Source: Candida dubliniensis CD36 (taxonomy: Eukaryota > Ascomycota > Pichiomycetes > Serinales > Debaryomycetaceae). Taken from it: DNA of 64,000 nt. Each line of letters starts with the position of its first letter. Position 1 is the stretch's first letter. The notes under the pieces were generated by a model. It searched no databases. It was not told where the DNA came from and saw nothing but the letters and a program-made list of their open reading frames with translations. Location of the stretch: contig NC_012867.1 in NCBI RefSeq assembly GCF_000026945.1, positions 1,488,001-1,552,000 on the forward strand. The letters are read 5' to 3'. Positions 43,972 through 53,576 of the stretch are shown piece by piece. A program made the position numbers and the translations under genes.

Positions 43972-45354
43972 ACTGATGATGAAAATAACGACGATTTGTT
44001 GTAAATGGGGTTAGCTTTAACGGTATATATAAAGAAAAAGGAGTCGGAGATGATTACGAAAACTGAATTGTTAAATTGTGGCTTATATATAGAAATCCGA
44101 AGAAGGCGAAAAAAAAACAAAGAAGAAAAATAATAGAAGAATATAAATCAAGTGACAGCAATTTTCCGCAACACAAAACTAAGTTTATCACGTATTTTAT
44201 GCGACTAATCAGTATGTACTAAGGCTGTGTTGGTGTGTATACGTTTGGAGAACCAAAGAGAGAGAGGGGATTGTAGAACATACAAGAAGATAAAGAAATA
44301 GCTTCTCATGTTTGGTTGTAAATCAGATCGTGTTTTCCATTATTGTGTTATTTAATCTAGAAGGATTTTAGATTGATTAGTCGTTTAGTTTTTTTTGTTG
44401 CAAAAAAATGACTAAAAAACTAATAAAAATGTTGCACAATATATTATTCTGGTGATATGCGCAAACTTAGCTCCAAATTAAAAAGCTATGAAATATTAAA
44501 TTCGTTTCCAAATATGAGATTTTTAAATAAACAAAAAACTAACCATTTGAACTCTGTTGCAATAGGTTACTTGAACTAAATGTCATTATAATAGAGTCGT
44601 CTAGATTTTCTTAAGAATAATGCACAGCTATACAATTTCTTCTCAAGATATAATTGTGATTGCTCGTTGTTTTCAGGTCTGTACACTTTTCATCATATAC
44701 TCTTGTTTTCTAATTATAATGGAAAGCTCGTCTTTCCTTTTGAGATGGTTTCACAACGTAAATAAGTTTTCGCCACTTCTTTTAGGATGTGATTGCAAAA
44801 CTCCCTCCAACACTTATATTATAAGACACATAAATAAATAACTATGAAATTTGCTCCGTCCCACTCAATTAATCCAATTTCATATACCGTTACAGATCTC
44901 TGATTACCGTGTATACATGTTTTAATTGTATTTGTATAATCCTGGATTTCAAAGATTGACCAGCTGCTGCAATGGTATAAAAAAAGATACTGCATACAAG
45001 TGCGGTTTTACCGAAAACATGTACAGTTCTTCCGAGCAAGATCAATAATAGACGAAATTAACAATCCATACTTATTCAATCGGTGAAATAGCTCTTTTTT
45101 CTGTCAGACTATAATTAGGATTATACAAGAGAGCAAAAAAGAAATTTCTTTTAATTGATTGTTTTCTTTAACCTTCGGAAGAATAGAACTAGGTGCTTAC
45201 GATGACTTTCACATTGACACTCGATTCATAAAAAGAATTAGAATGGAAATAGTATATATATATATACCCATTCTTTTCCACCTGATGCATAACATGAATT
45301 TCCTTCTTCTCCATTAATATCTTTCACTACTTTGACATTCATTCATACTCCAAA
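43972..45354. other. Divergent 1.4-kb promoter region
   Basis: This region lies between the PIN-like gene (minus) and the reductase (plus). It contains a 73-codon plus-strand ORF at 44620-44841 that looks random, an (AT)n TATA box 90-100 bases before the reductase ATG, and T runs near 44390. It has fewer homopolymers than other spacers. No RNA gene is recognised. Confidence 0.5.
45253..45266 (+). promoter_or_regulatory. TATA box of the Sou1-like gene
   Basis: A TATATATATATATA stretch lies about 90-100 bases upstream of the ATG at 45355, a normal distance for a regulated yeast promoter. Confidence 0.5.
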
Positions 45355-46203
45355 ATGACTTTTACCTCCTTTATCAAACCAGAATCAGACCCAAACCTCA
45401 TTGTTCCAACCAAGCCATTCAATTTATCTCCAAATATCGTTGAAAGGTTCTCACTCAAAGACAAAGTCACTGTCATTACTGGAGGAGCAGGTGCCATTGG
45501 AAGTGCCATTGCTGAAGGTTATGCTCAAGCTGGAGGCCATGTTATAATATTAGATCATGCATCATCCGACAATGGTTTAACCTCAAGATTATCATCGACC
45601 TATGGAGTAAAATCCAAGTTTTTCCAAATTGACGTCACAAATTCCCAACAGGTCCAACAAGTAATTGGTCAAATTGATGAAGAGTTTGGCACCATCGACG
45701 TGTTTGTTGCCAATGCTGGGATTGCATGGTACACCGGATCCATTTTGAATGAAGACTCAACTCCAGAAAACTGGAGACGTGTTTTCGATGTCAACGTAAA
45801 CGGTGTCTTCTACTGTGCTAAATACGCTGGAGAAATTTTTAAAAGAAACGGTAGCGGGTCATTCATTATCACCGCATCAATGTCTGCCCATATCAACAAT
45901 GTACCAAACTATCAAACATGCTATAATTCCGCCAAGGCTGCAGTAATGCACATGGCCAAAGGTTTGGCCGTTGAGTTTGCTGGTTTTGCTAGAGTTAATT
46001 CTGTTTCTCCTGGCTATACAAACACTCTATTATCGGAACCAATACCAAAACCACAAAGGGCAAAATGGTGGGGTTTAACTCCAATGGGAAGAGAAGCTGA
46101 AACCGATGAACTAGTTGGAGCATACCTCTATTTGGCCAGTGATGCATCTTCATTCACAAATGGATCGGATATCAGAGTAGATGGTGGATACTGTTGTGTA
46201 TAA
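45355..46203 (+). CDS. Sou1-like short-chain dehydrogenase (sugar/polyol reductase)
   Basis: This 282-residue NADP(H)-type SDR has TGGAGAIG (42-49) for the cofactor, NAG in VANAGIAW, Ser in TASMSAH and the catalytic Tyr190-x3-Lys194 pair (YNSAK). The N-terminal extension, the KWWxLTPMGRE substrate loop and the C-terminal GGY match the L-sorbose reductase/mannitol dehydrogenase group (C. albicans Sou1, Sou2). It may reduce ketohexoses such as sorbose or fructose to polyols. I do not assign SOU1 itself, because several paralogues exist and the N-terminus differs from the Sou1 I recall. A perfect TATA box suggests regulated expression. Confidence 0.85.
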   Translation: MTFTSFIKPESDPNLIVPTKPFNLSPNIVERFSLKDKVTVITGGAGAIGSAIAEGYAQAGGHVIILDHASSDNGLTSRLSSTYGVKSKFFQIDVTNSQQVQQVIGQIDEEFGTIDVFVANAGIAWYTGSILNEDSTPENWRRVFDVNVNGVFYCAKYAGEIFKRNGSGSFIITASMSAHINNVPNYQTCYNSAKAAVMHMAKGLAVEFAGFARVNSVSPGYTNTLLSEPIPKPQRAKWWGLTPMGREAETDELVGAYLYLASDASSFTNGSDIRVDGGYCCV

Positions 46204-47211
46204 TAGCAAGCAAGCAAACATATTGATTTTACACTTTAAATAGTTTTACTGTAATTATTTTTGTTTCTCACTTTTGATCTGTGCCGACGTAATTTGTTTC
46301 AGGGCCAGATTTTTTAAATAAAAAAAAAATAGATATTGAAAGTTGGAATATAGAGGGAGTTATCATTATTGGTTATTCTTGTAGTTAGAAACGATATAGG
46401 AAAAATTCACGCCTCCTAAAATAAGAAAAATAAGTACCTAAAAGAATTGCAGCAGAGTAATAAGACTCATTTATTGCCGCTGTCGTCGTCCTATTTGAGT
46501 TAGTAAAATGTCAGGGTACTGCTTAATCTTTTGGCATTGTTGCCCAGTTTTGAAAATTACCCATTATAAATGAGGGCAGTCTCCGATTGAGACCGTCCGA
46601 AAGACCAGAAATTCAACTTATGAGGACATTCAAAAACATGATAATCTAAAGTATCACTGAAAACCCTCTGACAAAATTGGCAAGGAGGAATAGGGGACGA
46701 GGGACTATTATTTCTCCTTCTGAAGTCTCAAATGTATCTTCTGAAAGTGCTTGACTATTCGGAAATTGGGATAGTGCTTCGCTTGCAATATTCACAGAAA
46801 CGAAATTATCCTCCAGTCTTTTCAGGGAAACAGATGATGGGTGTCTGTAGATTGGATAGTACGAATAATAACCAAGAACATAAAGATGGTATGTTTGTAA
46901 TGAACCTAAGTCTTCTGATTGTAATTCCGAAATTCTCAGCCAAAATTTTATACACTCAAGTAGAGTCATGGATGAAAACACTTTTACTGATGCAAAACAT
47001 CACCAATGACATTATTACTATCTACAAGTAAGTCTTATAAAGAGTAAAAATAAAATATTGCTCCATCGTATCTACAATGGATACTTTGTGTAGCTATTTC
47101 TGTGTTATAAAGATCTGCCTCAATAACACTTTGGAGCCTCACAATTTTTGGTTTCATAAAAAAAAATTCACCAAAAAAAACAACATCCCATCTCATATCC
47201 ATCCCACATCC
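46204..47211. other. 1-kb spacer with a doubtful minus-strand ORF
   Basis: Mostly non-repetitive. A 111-codon minus-strand frame (46646-46981) is overlapped by a 99-codon plus-strand frame (46732-47031). The minus-strand product has ordinary amino-acid composition (for example RHPSSVSLKRLEDNFVSVN) and might be a small gene or a decayed one, but no family is recognised. The rest holds the promoter of the prolidase gene, with A runs just before its ATG. Confidence 0.4.
46646..46981 (-). CDS. Uncertain small ORF
   Basis: This 111-codon frame has non-repetitive, balanced composition and two Met near the start (residues 1 and 5). There is no recognisable domain, signal peptide or TM segment. It overlaps an antisense frame of similar length, so at least one is chance. 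Kept only because composition is more protein-like than other spacer ORFs. Confidence 0.2.
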   Translation of the reverse strand: MFSSMTLLECIKFWLRISELQSEDLGSLQTYHLYVLGYYSYYPIYRHPSSVSLKRLEDNFVSVNIASEALSQFPNSQALSEDTFETSEGEIIVPRPLFLLANFVRGFSVIL

Positions 47212-48582
47212 ATGACCACCCCAAAGTACCCTGCCAAAAGCCATGCCCAGAAGGTGTACCACCACCTAAAGACGCCATGCTCTTTCTTCATTAGCGGCGA
47301 AGATATGGTCCTCTACAAATACTGCGATCAAACCAAACCATTCAGACAAAACAGGTATTTTTTCTACTTGACAGGATGCAACATCCCCGGATCCCATGTG
47401 TTGTACAAACGGGACCACTTAGTGCTTTACCTTCCAGATGTGGATAAAGAAGATATCATGTGGTCGGGCCCGCCATTGTCTATAGCCGAAGCATTGGAGA
47501 AATATGATGTCGACGAAGTCAAGTATGCATCCGAAATCGAAGCTGACTTGAAAGACTTGGGTACTGTGCTCACTACCGATATCAACCAGTCTAACCACCA
47601 CCTCAAATCATATTTAACCGAATCCGACCCCTCCTTTTTCTACGCACTCGACGAGTCCCGCTTGATCAAGGATGACTACGAAATCGAGCTTATGAGACAT
47701 GCCGCTAAAATCACAGACAACTGCCACTTAGCTGTCATGTCTGCCGTCCCAATCGAAACCAAGGAAACACATATCCACGCCGAGTTTATGTACCACGCTT
47801 TACGACAAGGTGCAAAAAACCAGAGCTACGACCCCATCTGTTGTAGCGGTGAGACCTGTTCAACCTTGCATTGGGTCAAAAACGACGGCGACATTACCCC
47901 AGAAAAACGCTCAGTCTTGATCGACGCTGGCGCCGAGTGGGAATGCTATGCCAGTGATGTAACCAGATGTTTCCCTATCAACGGCGACTGGACAGAAGAA
48001 CACTTACAAATCTACAACTTGGTGTTGAAAATGCAATCTGCCGCTTATGAGATGATGAAGCCAGGTGTCGAGTGGGAAGACATACACTTACAAGCCCATA
48101 AAGTTTTGATTCAAGGGTTTTTAGAACTAGGCATATTCAAACCCGAGTACTCCCCAGAAGAGTTGCTCTCTGCCAAAGCAAGTGCTCGATTCTTCCCTCA
48201 TGGACTTGGCCACGTTCTTGGTATGGATACCCACGATGTTGGTGGCCGCGCCAACTACTCTGACCCTGACCCATTATTGTGCTACTTGAGAATTAGACGG
48301 AAGTTAGAGCCAGGAATGGTCGTAACCAACGAACCAGGCTGCTATTTCTCGCCATACTTACTACAAGAAGTGTTAGACAACCCTGAAACCTCCAAGTACA
48401 TCAACAAAGACGTCTTAGACAAGTACTGGTACATTGGTGGTGTCCGAATCGAAGACGATGTTTTGATCACAAACGACGGGCACGAGATATTTACACAGAT
48501 CACAAAAGATCCACACGAAATTAGTAAAATCGTCAAGGCTGGTCTTGCCAAAGGGAAACAAGGCTTCCACAATGTAGTCTAA
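47212..48582 (+). CDS. Cytosolic prolidase / Xaa-Pro dipeptidase (M24B)
   Basis: This 456-residue metallopeptidase cleaves dipeptides or N-termini with proline in the second position. It has the N-terminal aminopeptidase P-type domain (about 10-150) and a C-terminal pita-bread domain. The complete metal-ligand set is visible: Asp238, Asp249, His330 (in FPHGLGH), Glu374 (in NEPGCYF) and Glu414 (in RIEDDVL). I start at 47212 because homologues begin near this point and the longer frame from 47077 runs through poly-A leader with Lys-rich, unlikely protein. Probable counterpart of Saccharomyces YFR006W. Codon use is rich in C/G-ending codons compared with neighbours, suggesting good expression. 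Confidence 0.9.
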   Translation: MTTPKYPAKSHAQKVYHHLKTPCSFFISGEDMVLYKYCDQTKPFRQNRYFFYLTGCNIPGSHVLYKRDHLVLYLPDVDKEDIMWSGPPLSIAEALEKYDVDEVKYASEIEADLKDLGTVLTTDINQSNHHLKSYLTESDPSFFYALDESRLIKDDYEIELMRHAAKITDNCHLAVMSAVPIETKETHIHAEFMYHALRQGAKNQSYDPICCSGETCSTLHWVKNDGDITPEKRSVLIDAGAEWECYASDVTRCFPINGDWTEEHLQIYNLVLKMQSAAYEMMKPGVEWEDIHLQAHKVLIQGFLELGIFKPEYSPEELLSAKASARFFPHGLGHVLGMDTHDVGGRANYSDPDPLLCYLRIRRKLEPGMVVTNEPGCYFSPYLLQEVLDNPETSKYINKDVLDKYWYIGGVRIEDDVLITNDGHEIFTQITKDPHEISKIVKAGLAKGKQGFHNVV

Positions 48583-48858
48583 GTAGTTCTTTTTTTATAA
48601 CCAAAAAAATCTCTTCGAATGTTTGGTTTCAGGTATGAAACAATATGTATGCAGATTTATGTGAAGTAGAAATATACAGATGTGAAGCAAAAGAAAAATT
48701 AGAAAAAGAAAAATATCAAACGTTTGAGGTGCAGGAAAATATATTTTCCCTGTCCAATGCAAAAACTCTTGGCCTAATTGCAACGGAAAAAAAAAACTGG
48801 AAGGGAAAACTATTCACTTTTGATTTCATTTTATGTTGATCTAGTGAAAAGGCAAACA

Positions 48859-50274
48859 ATGTTGTACCATATATTGCTCTTGATTCATGTGGCTTTGGCA
48901 GTTGTTCCAAATATTCCCAAAATCTCATCTCAATTGCTGCCCAACCCACATTATTCCTTACCAAACTTATTGTCAATAGATTCAAAAGAAGAAGTTAATA
49001 ACTTTGAAATTTCCAATAACATTCAATTGGATAATGGTAGACTATTATTGGGAGAGCTAGGTTCAATTTGGGGAAAGTACAAGATTCCCACTTTCAACAA
49101 GCCATGGACTATTGAATTAATCTTCAGATCAACAGGAACAAAAGAAGACAGAAAATATGAAGAGAACAGTTTAAACGTGTGGTTTCTCAATGGAGATAGC
49201 GGTAATTTACCTTTTGAAACTTTTGATGGATTTGAGATCAGTATAAGTAATGAAGGTCAGATTCCAGGAGTAAAGCTTTACAACAATGATGGAGTACAAA
49301 GCATCATCCATGATGCTAGCCATGCATTGGGAACTTGTAAATTCCAATACTTGGACTCAGATGTACCTTTCACATTAAGAGTGTCATATGACGCTAACTC
49401 GTGGTTTAAGATTCAGATGGACAATAATTTATGTTTCAAAACGAATCAAATTTCTATTCCATTTCAAGAAATCAAATTGGGAATCACATCCAAAATAAAC
49501 CAACAATCAAATGAGAAATTTGAGATTTTATCCTTGAAAACATGGGAAACATTGACTGGAGATGCCATTGATGACCATGGATTAATGATTGGCGATGAAA
49601 TCAAAATCGACGTTGAAACTGAAGTAACGAACGATAATCTGGTGAAACCAAATCACATTCGTGAATCTTTAATGGAAAGAGCACAAAGATTGAGAAAAGA
49701 AGCCATAGATTCTGAAAGGCAAAACTTGGAGAATCAACATAGCCAGGGACTGGATTCAAACACCAACACTCAGTTAGACTTGATTCTTTCTAAGTTGAAC
49801 TATTTAGAGGTCTCATTAACTGGACTTAATGGTGTGGAAGACGATGCTCAAATAACTTCAATAAATAAAGAAATTGCGGGATTGAACAATGTGTTCACTG
49901 ATTTGAAATCAACAGTTACAGACACAAAACAATCAGTATTAGATTTACAAAATGTTTTGGTCAAACAGTACTCGCAAATGTTGGATTCAATAGCGCAATT
50001 AAATCAGAAAGTCATTGGTGAAGTTCGAGAACAGCATTACGGAATGGAGGAATTAAGTAGAAAGGTTGATCTATTAATGAATAACCATAAAGAAATTGCC
50101 TACCAATACGAGAAGACTCGACAAGACACACAAGGAGAAACATCTAAACTGGGCGATAGTGTCGTTGACAAGTTGTTGAAATGGATTTTGTTGCCGTTGG
50201 TATTAATTCTATTAGTATTGGTGATATTTGTATACCGTCTAAGACATGACATCAAACATTCAAAACTCTTATGA
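48859..50274 (+). CDS. L-type lectin cargo receptor (Emp46/Emp47 type)
   Basis: This 471-residue type I membrane protein begins with a signal peptide (about 1-18). The L-type lectin-like domain (about 30-240) shows the family pattern WTIELIFRSTG, LNVWFLNGDSG and DGFEIS. A coiled-coil stalk (about 290-430), one TM segment (about 440-460) and a short basic tail ending HSKLL follow. This is the layout of ER-Golgi glycoprotein cargo receptors. Yeast Emp47 ends KTKLL, where Lys -3/-5 bind COPI; here the -5 Lys is His. I chose the ATG at 48859 because the upstream in-frame extension from 48778 is Lys-rich and would bury the signal peptide. The lectin domain is diverged, so a Uip5-like protein is an alternative. 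Confidence 0.75.
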   Translation: MLYHILLLIHVALAVVPNIPKISSQLLPNPHYSLPNLLSIDSKEEVNNFEISNNIQLDNGRLLLGELGSIWGKYKIPTFNKPWTIELIFRSTGTKEDRKYEENSLNVWFLNGDSGNLPFETFDGFEISISNEGQIPGVKLYNNDGVQSIIHDASHALGTCKFQYLDSDVPFTLRVSYDANSWFKIQMDNNLCFKTNQISIPFQEIKLGITSKINQQSNEKFEILSLKTWETLTGDAIDDHGLMIGDEIKIDVETEVTNDNLVKPNHIRESLMERAQRLRKEAIDSERQNLENQHSQGLDSNTNTQLDLILSKLNYLEVSLTGLNGVEDDAQITSINKEIAGLNNVFTDLKSTVTDTKQSVLDLQNVLVKQYSQMLDSIAQLNQKVIGEVREQHYGMEELSRKVDLLMNNHKEIAYQYEKTRQDTQGETSKLGDSVVDKLLKWILLPLVLILLVLVIFVYRLRHDIKHSKLL

Positions 50275-50680
50275 GGCCAGTTAGACAAGAAAGCAAAGCC
50301 AATACAAAACTCATTCTGGCCTCGTCATAGTGTATAGTTAGTCTAAACATTACGTAATCCTGACAGAATGAAACGCAATGAGATTTTAAAAGCTGGCTAG
50401 AGGGAGTTTTTACTTATGTAAAGGCTATTGTCTCTCTCTATTAGGTTTTTGGTTTCGAGATATGCTGTAGCTATCCACCTTGATCACTTGAAATCCCAGT
50501 CTCATAGTCAGTGTCTTGACAACTTCTAATTATAGCACGAGCCGTACAGATCACGAAAAAAAAACATGAGTTCAACCCACCACTCATAAACTGACACGCC
50601 AAAAAAAAAAAAAAAAGAATCTGGTCTGATACCAAACATTTTCCTTACCTCAACACACATCACTTAACACTCTTTATATT
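50275..50680. other. 406-bp spacer
   Basis: 3' region of the lectin gene and promoter of the RhoGAP gene. It has A runs at about 50555-50563 and 50600-50615. No ORF is seen. Confidence 0.5.
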
Positions 50681-53320
50681 ATGTCATTTGCTGAAAGTTT
50701 TTGGACACCAGACTATGATCTGGGGTTTCGGCAGTTATTTATCCAATTGAATCAAGGGATCTTGGAAAACAATGATTTTGTTCGCTTAATCGAAAGACGG
50801 ATGGAACTGGAAGTGGTCTATGGTAATTCATTGGAAACGATCATGACCGATTGCAAGCCGATCAACAAGAGACAACTGAACGAAGATTTTGTGTCCACCA
50901 TCAAGAATGCATATACCAAAATGAATGAGACTTTCTACAAACAAGGGGAATACCATTTGAACATTGCCGACAACATTGAAACAATTGTTCTCCAACCATT
51001 TAGCAAATGGTGTACTGAGCACGAGCAGAGAGTCAGGTTCTCAGAGTCTACCTTGCAAGATAAAATAAAGGCGTTGAAGAATGCCCAATATCTGGTGGAA
51101 AAATTGCAAAAGAAGTATTTTAACAAGTGCCGAATGTTGGAGGAGTTCAAGTCCCACTACACCGAAGAAGAATTGCAAGAAGAGCTAAGCGATTTATCGT
51201 TTCAAAAAGATCAAACTGCGAAAGCCAATACTAATGGTAATAAAGAGGAAGACGACAATGATAGTGGAGACGAAGAGATCTATGAGTTCACGCATGCAAA
51301 ATACGATAGCAAACAAATGAGGGCATTGCTCAAGGCAATGCTTACAGAAGTCCCCATGGGTCCACACAAAGTTGCAATTTTAGGTACTTATCAAAATGTT
51401 TCTACTGGAAGCAACATCACCAAATGGTTGCTAGAGAACATGCCGGAGTTCAACAAGAACTTGGACAAGGCCGAAGTTTTTGGACAAGATTTAGTTCGAA
51501 ATGAGTTTATTAGAATTGTTGGTTCGATCGGGAAGTCTTTCATCAACTCTTCTCAGTTTTATTACCAGTGGAGACCTGTTGCATTTGCCATTTCTGGTGT
51601 TGAGAACGAATATGCCACTGCAGATTCATCGTTGGCAAAGTCGTTGACGTTCAAATTTGATGATGTCAAGGAGGCTATAGGAGTGAGCACAGTTGATTTT
51701 AACGACAAGTCACAACTATCAAAGTTGATCAACGAAGTCAACCAGTTGGACAGCCAGTACTATGCACAAGTTGTTGAGTTGGATAAATTGAGGTGTGAGT
51801 ATGAGGAGTTGGCAATGGATCATTTGACATTCATGCAGAAATGTGAGTTGGATAGATTGAAGGCGATTAAGAAAGTGACATTTGATTTCCTTTCTAGTTT
51901 TGCCAACAAGATAAGCAGCTTAAAGACAATCAGCGACGATTTGGTTTTGTTGGAAGAGACGATCAATCCTGTGAACGACTTGAAGTTCTTGATTGAAAAC
52001 TATGGGACAGGTAGATTCAAACCCCAGGTCACATTATATGACAACTACTATGACTCTAATATCAACCAAACATTTGGTGTTGACTTGAGTGTTAAATCGA
52101 GGTTGGACAAAAAAGTTGTTCCGTACATTATTCAATGCATCTTAGGGCAATTAGATAGTGTGTATCCAGATTTGAAAAATGATGAGGAGAGAATCAATCT
52201 TTGGACGCAGCCGGTCCATCTTTCGAATGTGCACAAATTGAGGTCGCAGTTGAATGGAGTACAAGACCCCAATGAGATCACAGCGATCTTGAAAGAGTCA
52301 CATCCGTTGCTTATAACCAATGTATTGAAATTGTATTTTATGGAGTTGCCGGACTCAATTATCCCATACAACAACTACGACGTGATCAGATTACTCTACT
52401 CAAATTATCACGATGAATCACAAACAAAGTCGAGAGTCAACGGGTTGCAGAATGTTTTGTCGGAGTTGCCAAAATGCAATTTAGCGACATTGGATGCCAT
52501 CTTGACCCACTTGAGCAGATTAGTGAGTATTGTGGGTACCCAGGACAAGGATTTGGCAGGAACATTTCAGCGGAAATTGAGCAAAGAGTTTGGGACTTTG
52601 GTATTGAGACCGAAAACTGATGGCTTGAACAGTTCGGAAAGCAGTTACATAAACGATAGATTCCAGGTCACATTAATGGATGACTTGTTTGAGAACAAGC
52701 AAAGTATATTTGATGAATTGAGAAGACAGAGCTCTACCAGATCAGCAGTGGCCAGTGTGTCGCCAACTCTTTCTCGAAACAGCAGTTTGACACGCAGTGA
52801 ATCGATCAAGTCGAACAAGGGACATAATGCCGCAGCGATTGCAAAGTCAAAGTCGAGGTTGGAATCAAGGTTACAAAATGCAGTGAAGAATCAAAGCAAA
52901 ACACAGGAGCCGCAACACAAAGCAGACGCTGACGAGTTTTACGATGCTGAGGAGTCACCAACCCCTTCAAGACTGGGCTCGCAGTCGTCATCACTGGGAT
53001 TGAAAAGATCAACCTCTCCCAAGAAAAAGAAATGGAAAGTTGTATCCAAGGAAGAGAGCAAAGAAGGGAATGAGAAATCAAAGAAACTTACATCCACACC
53101 AGTTTCTTACCGCCCTTCAAATGATATTATTTACGATAAGTCTCCAAACAGTCAGTCATTGAATGATCTCTCATCAACACCGCCACCTAAATTTGCACCA
53201 AGTTTGGGCAGGAAATCGTCAGTTAAAGATTTAGCCAAGACTTTTGAAAATGGGTCAACTGAAGATTTGCAAGAACCATCAACCCGCTCAAGATCATCTT
53301 CTCCAACAAAGGAAATGTGA
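50681..53320 (+). CDS. F-BAR/DEP/RhoGAP protein (Rgd2/Rgd3 type)
   Basis: This 879-residue regulator of Rho-family GTPases and polarised growth has an F-BAR domain starting at once (ESFWTPDY, about 5-200 and about 320-430). A DEP-like domain is inserted (about 215-305, GSNITKWLLENMPEF), followed by a RhoGAP domain (about 465-640, VPYIIQCILG) and a Ser/Arg/Lys-rich tail (about 680-879) with many SP and RSxS phosphosites. This order is that of yeast Rgd2/Rgd3. The RhoGAP segment shows INLWTQP where active GAPs have the arginine finger GIFRVSG, so activity is not assured. Residue 14 is CTG at the FCH position that is usually Ser before Gly. Confidence 0.87.
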   Translation: MSFAESFWTPDYDLGFRQLFIQLNQGILENNDFVRLIERRMELEVVYGNSLETIMTDCKPINKRQLNEDFVSTIKNAYTKMNETFYKQGEYHLNIADNIETIVLQPFSKWCTEHEQRVRFSESTLQDKIKALKNAQYLVEKLQKKYFNKCRMLEEFKSHYTEEELQEELSDLSFQKDQTAKANTNGNKEEDDNDSGDEEIYEFTHAKYDSKQMRALLKAMLTEVPMGPHKVAILGTYQNVSTGSNITKWLLENMPEFNKNLDKAEVFGQDLVRNEFIRIVGSIGKSFINSSQFYYQWRPVAFAISGVENEYATADSSLAKSLTFKFDDVKEAIGVSTVDFNDKSQLSKLINEVNQLDSQYYAQVVELDKLRCEYEELAMDHLTFMQKCELDRLKAIKKVTFDFLSSFANKISSLKTISDDLVLLEETINPVNDLKFLIENYGTGRFKPQVTLYDNYYDSNINQTFGVDLSVKSRLDKKVVPYIIQCILGQLDSVYPDLKNDEERINLWTQPVHLSNVHKLRSQLNGVQDPNEITAILKESHPLLITNVLKLYFMELPDSIIPYNNYDVIRLLYSNYHDESQTKSRVNGLQNVLSELPKCNLATLDAILTHLSRLVSIVGTQDKDLAGTFQRKLSKEFGTLVLRPKTDGLNSSESSYINDRFQVTLMDDLFENKQSIFDELRRQSSTRSAVASVSPTLSRNSSLTRSESIKSNKGHNAAAIAKSKSRLESRLQNAVKNQSKTQEPQHKADADEFYDAEESPTPSRLGSQSSSLGLKRSTSPKKKKWKVVSKEESKEGNEKSKKLTSTPVSYRPSNDIIYDKSPNSQSLNDLSSTPPPKFAPSLGRKSSVKDLAKTFENGSTEDLQEPSTRSRSSSPTKEM

Positions 53321-53576
53321 GAAACTTTGTTGCGGTTGATTAGCTTTCTTTGTAGGTTGCAATTCTAACAGCATTTTTACTTTTCAATTGTTTATGATAT
53401 ATAGATTAGCAAGGAATAAGAGAACATTTGTGACCTTTCACTTGTTTAATTGTAATTGTGGGGAGAGAGAGGGTCATACTCGTTGTACGATGAGAAAACC
53501 AAACAAAAAAAAAAAAAGAGGGATAAATTGAAAAACTCATTTCCCTGGAGATGATTCAAATTATCTCTTTCTAGTA

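Noticed and set aside
47077..47211. N-terminal extension of the prolidase
   Set aside because: In-frame but crosses poly-A leader sequence, gives HKKKFTKKNN-type protein and is not expected in the family; ATG at 47212 preferred.
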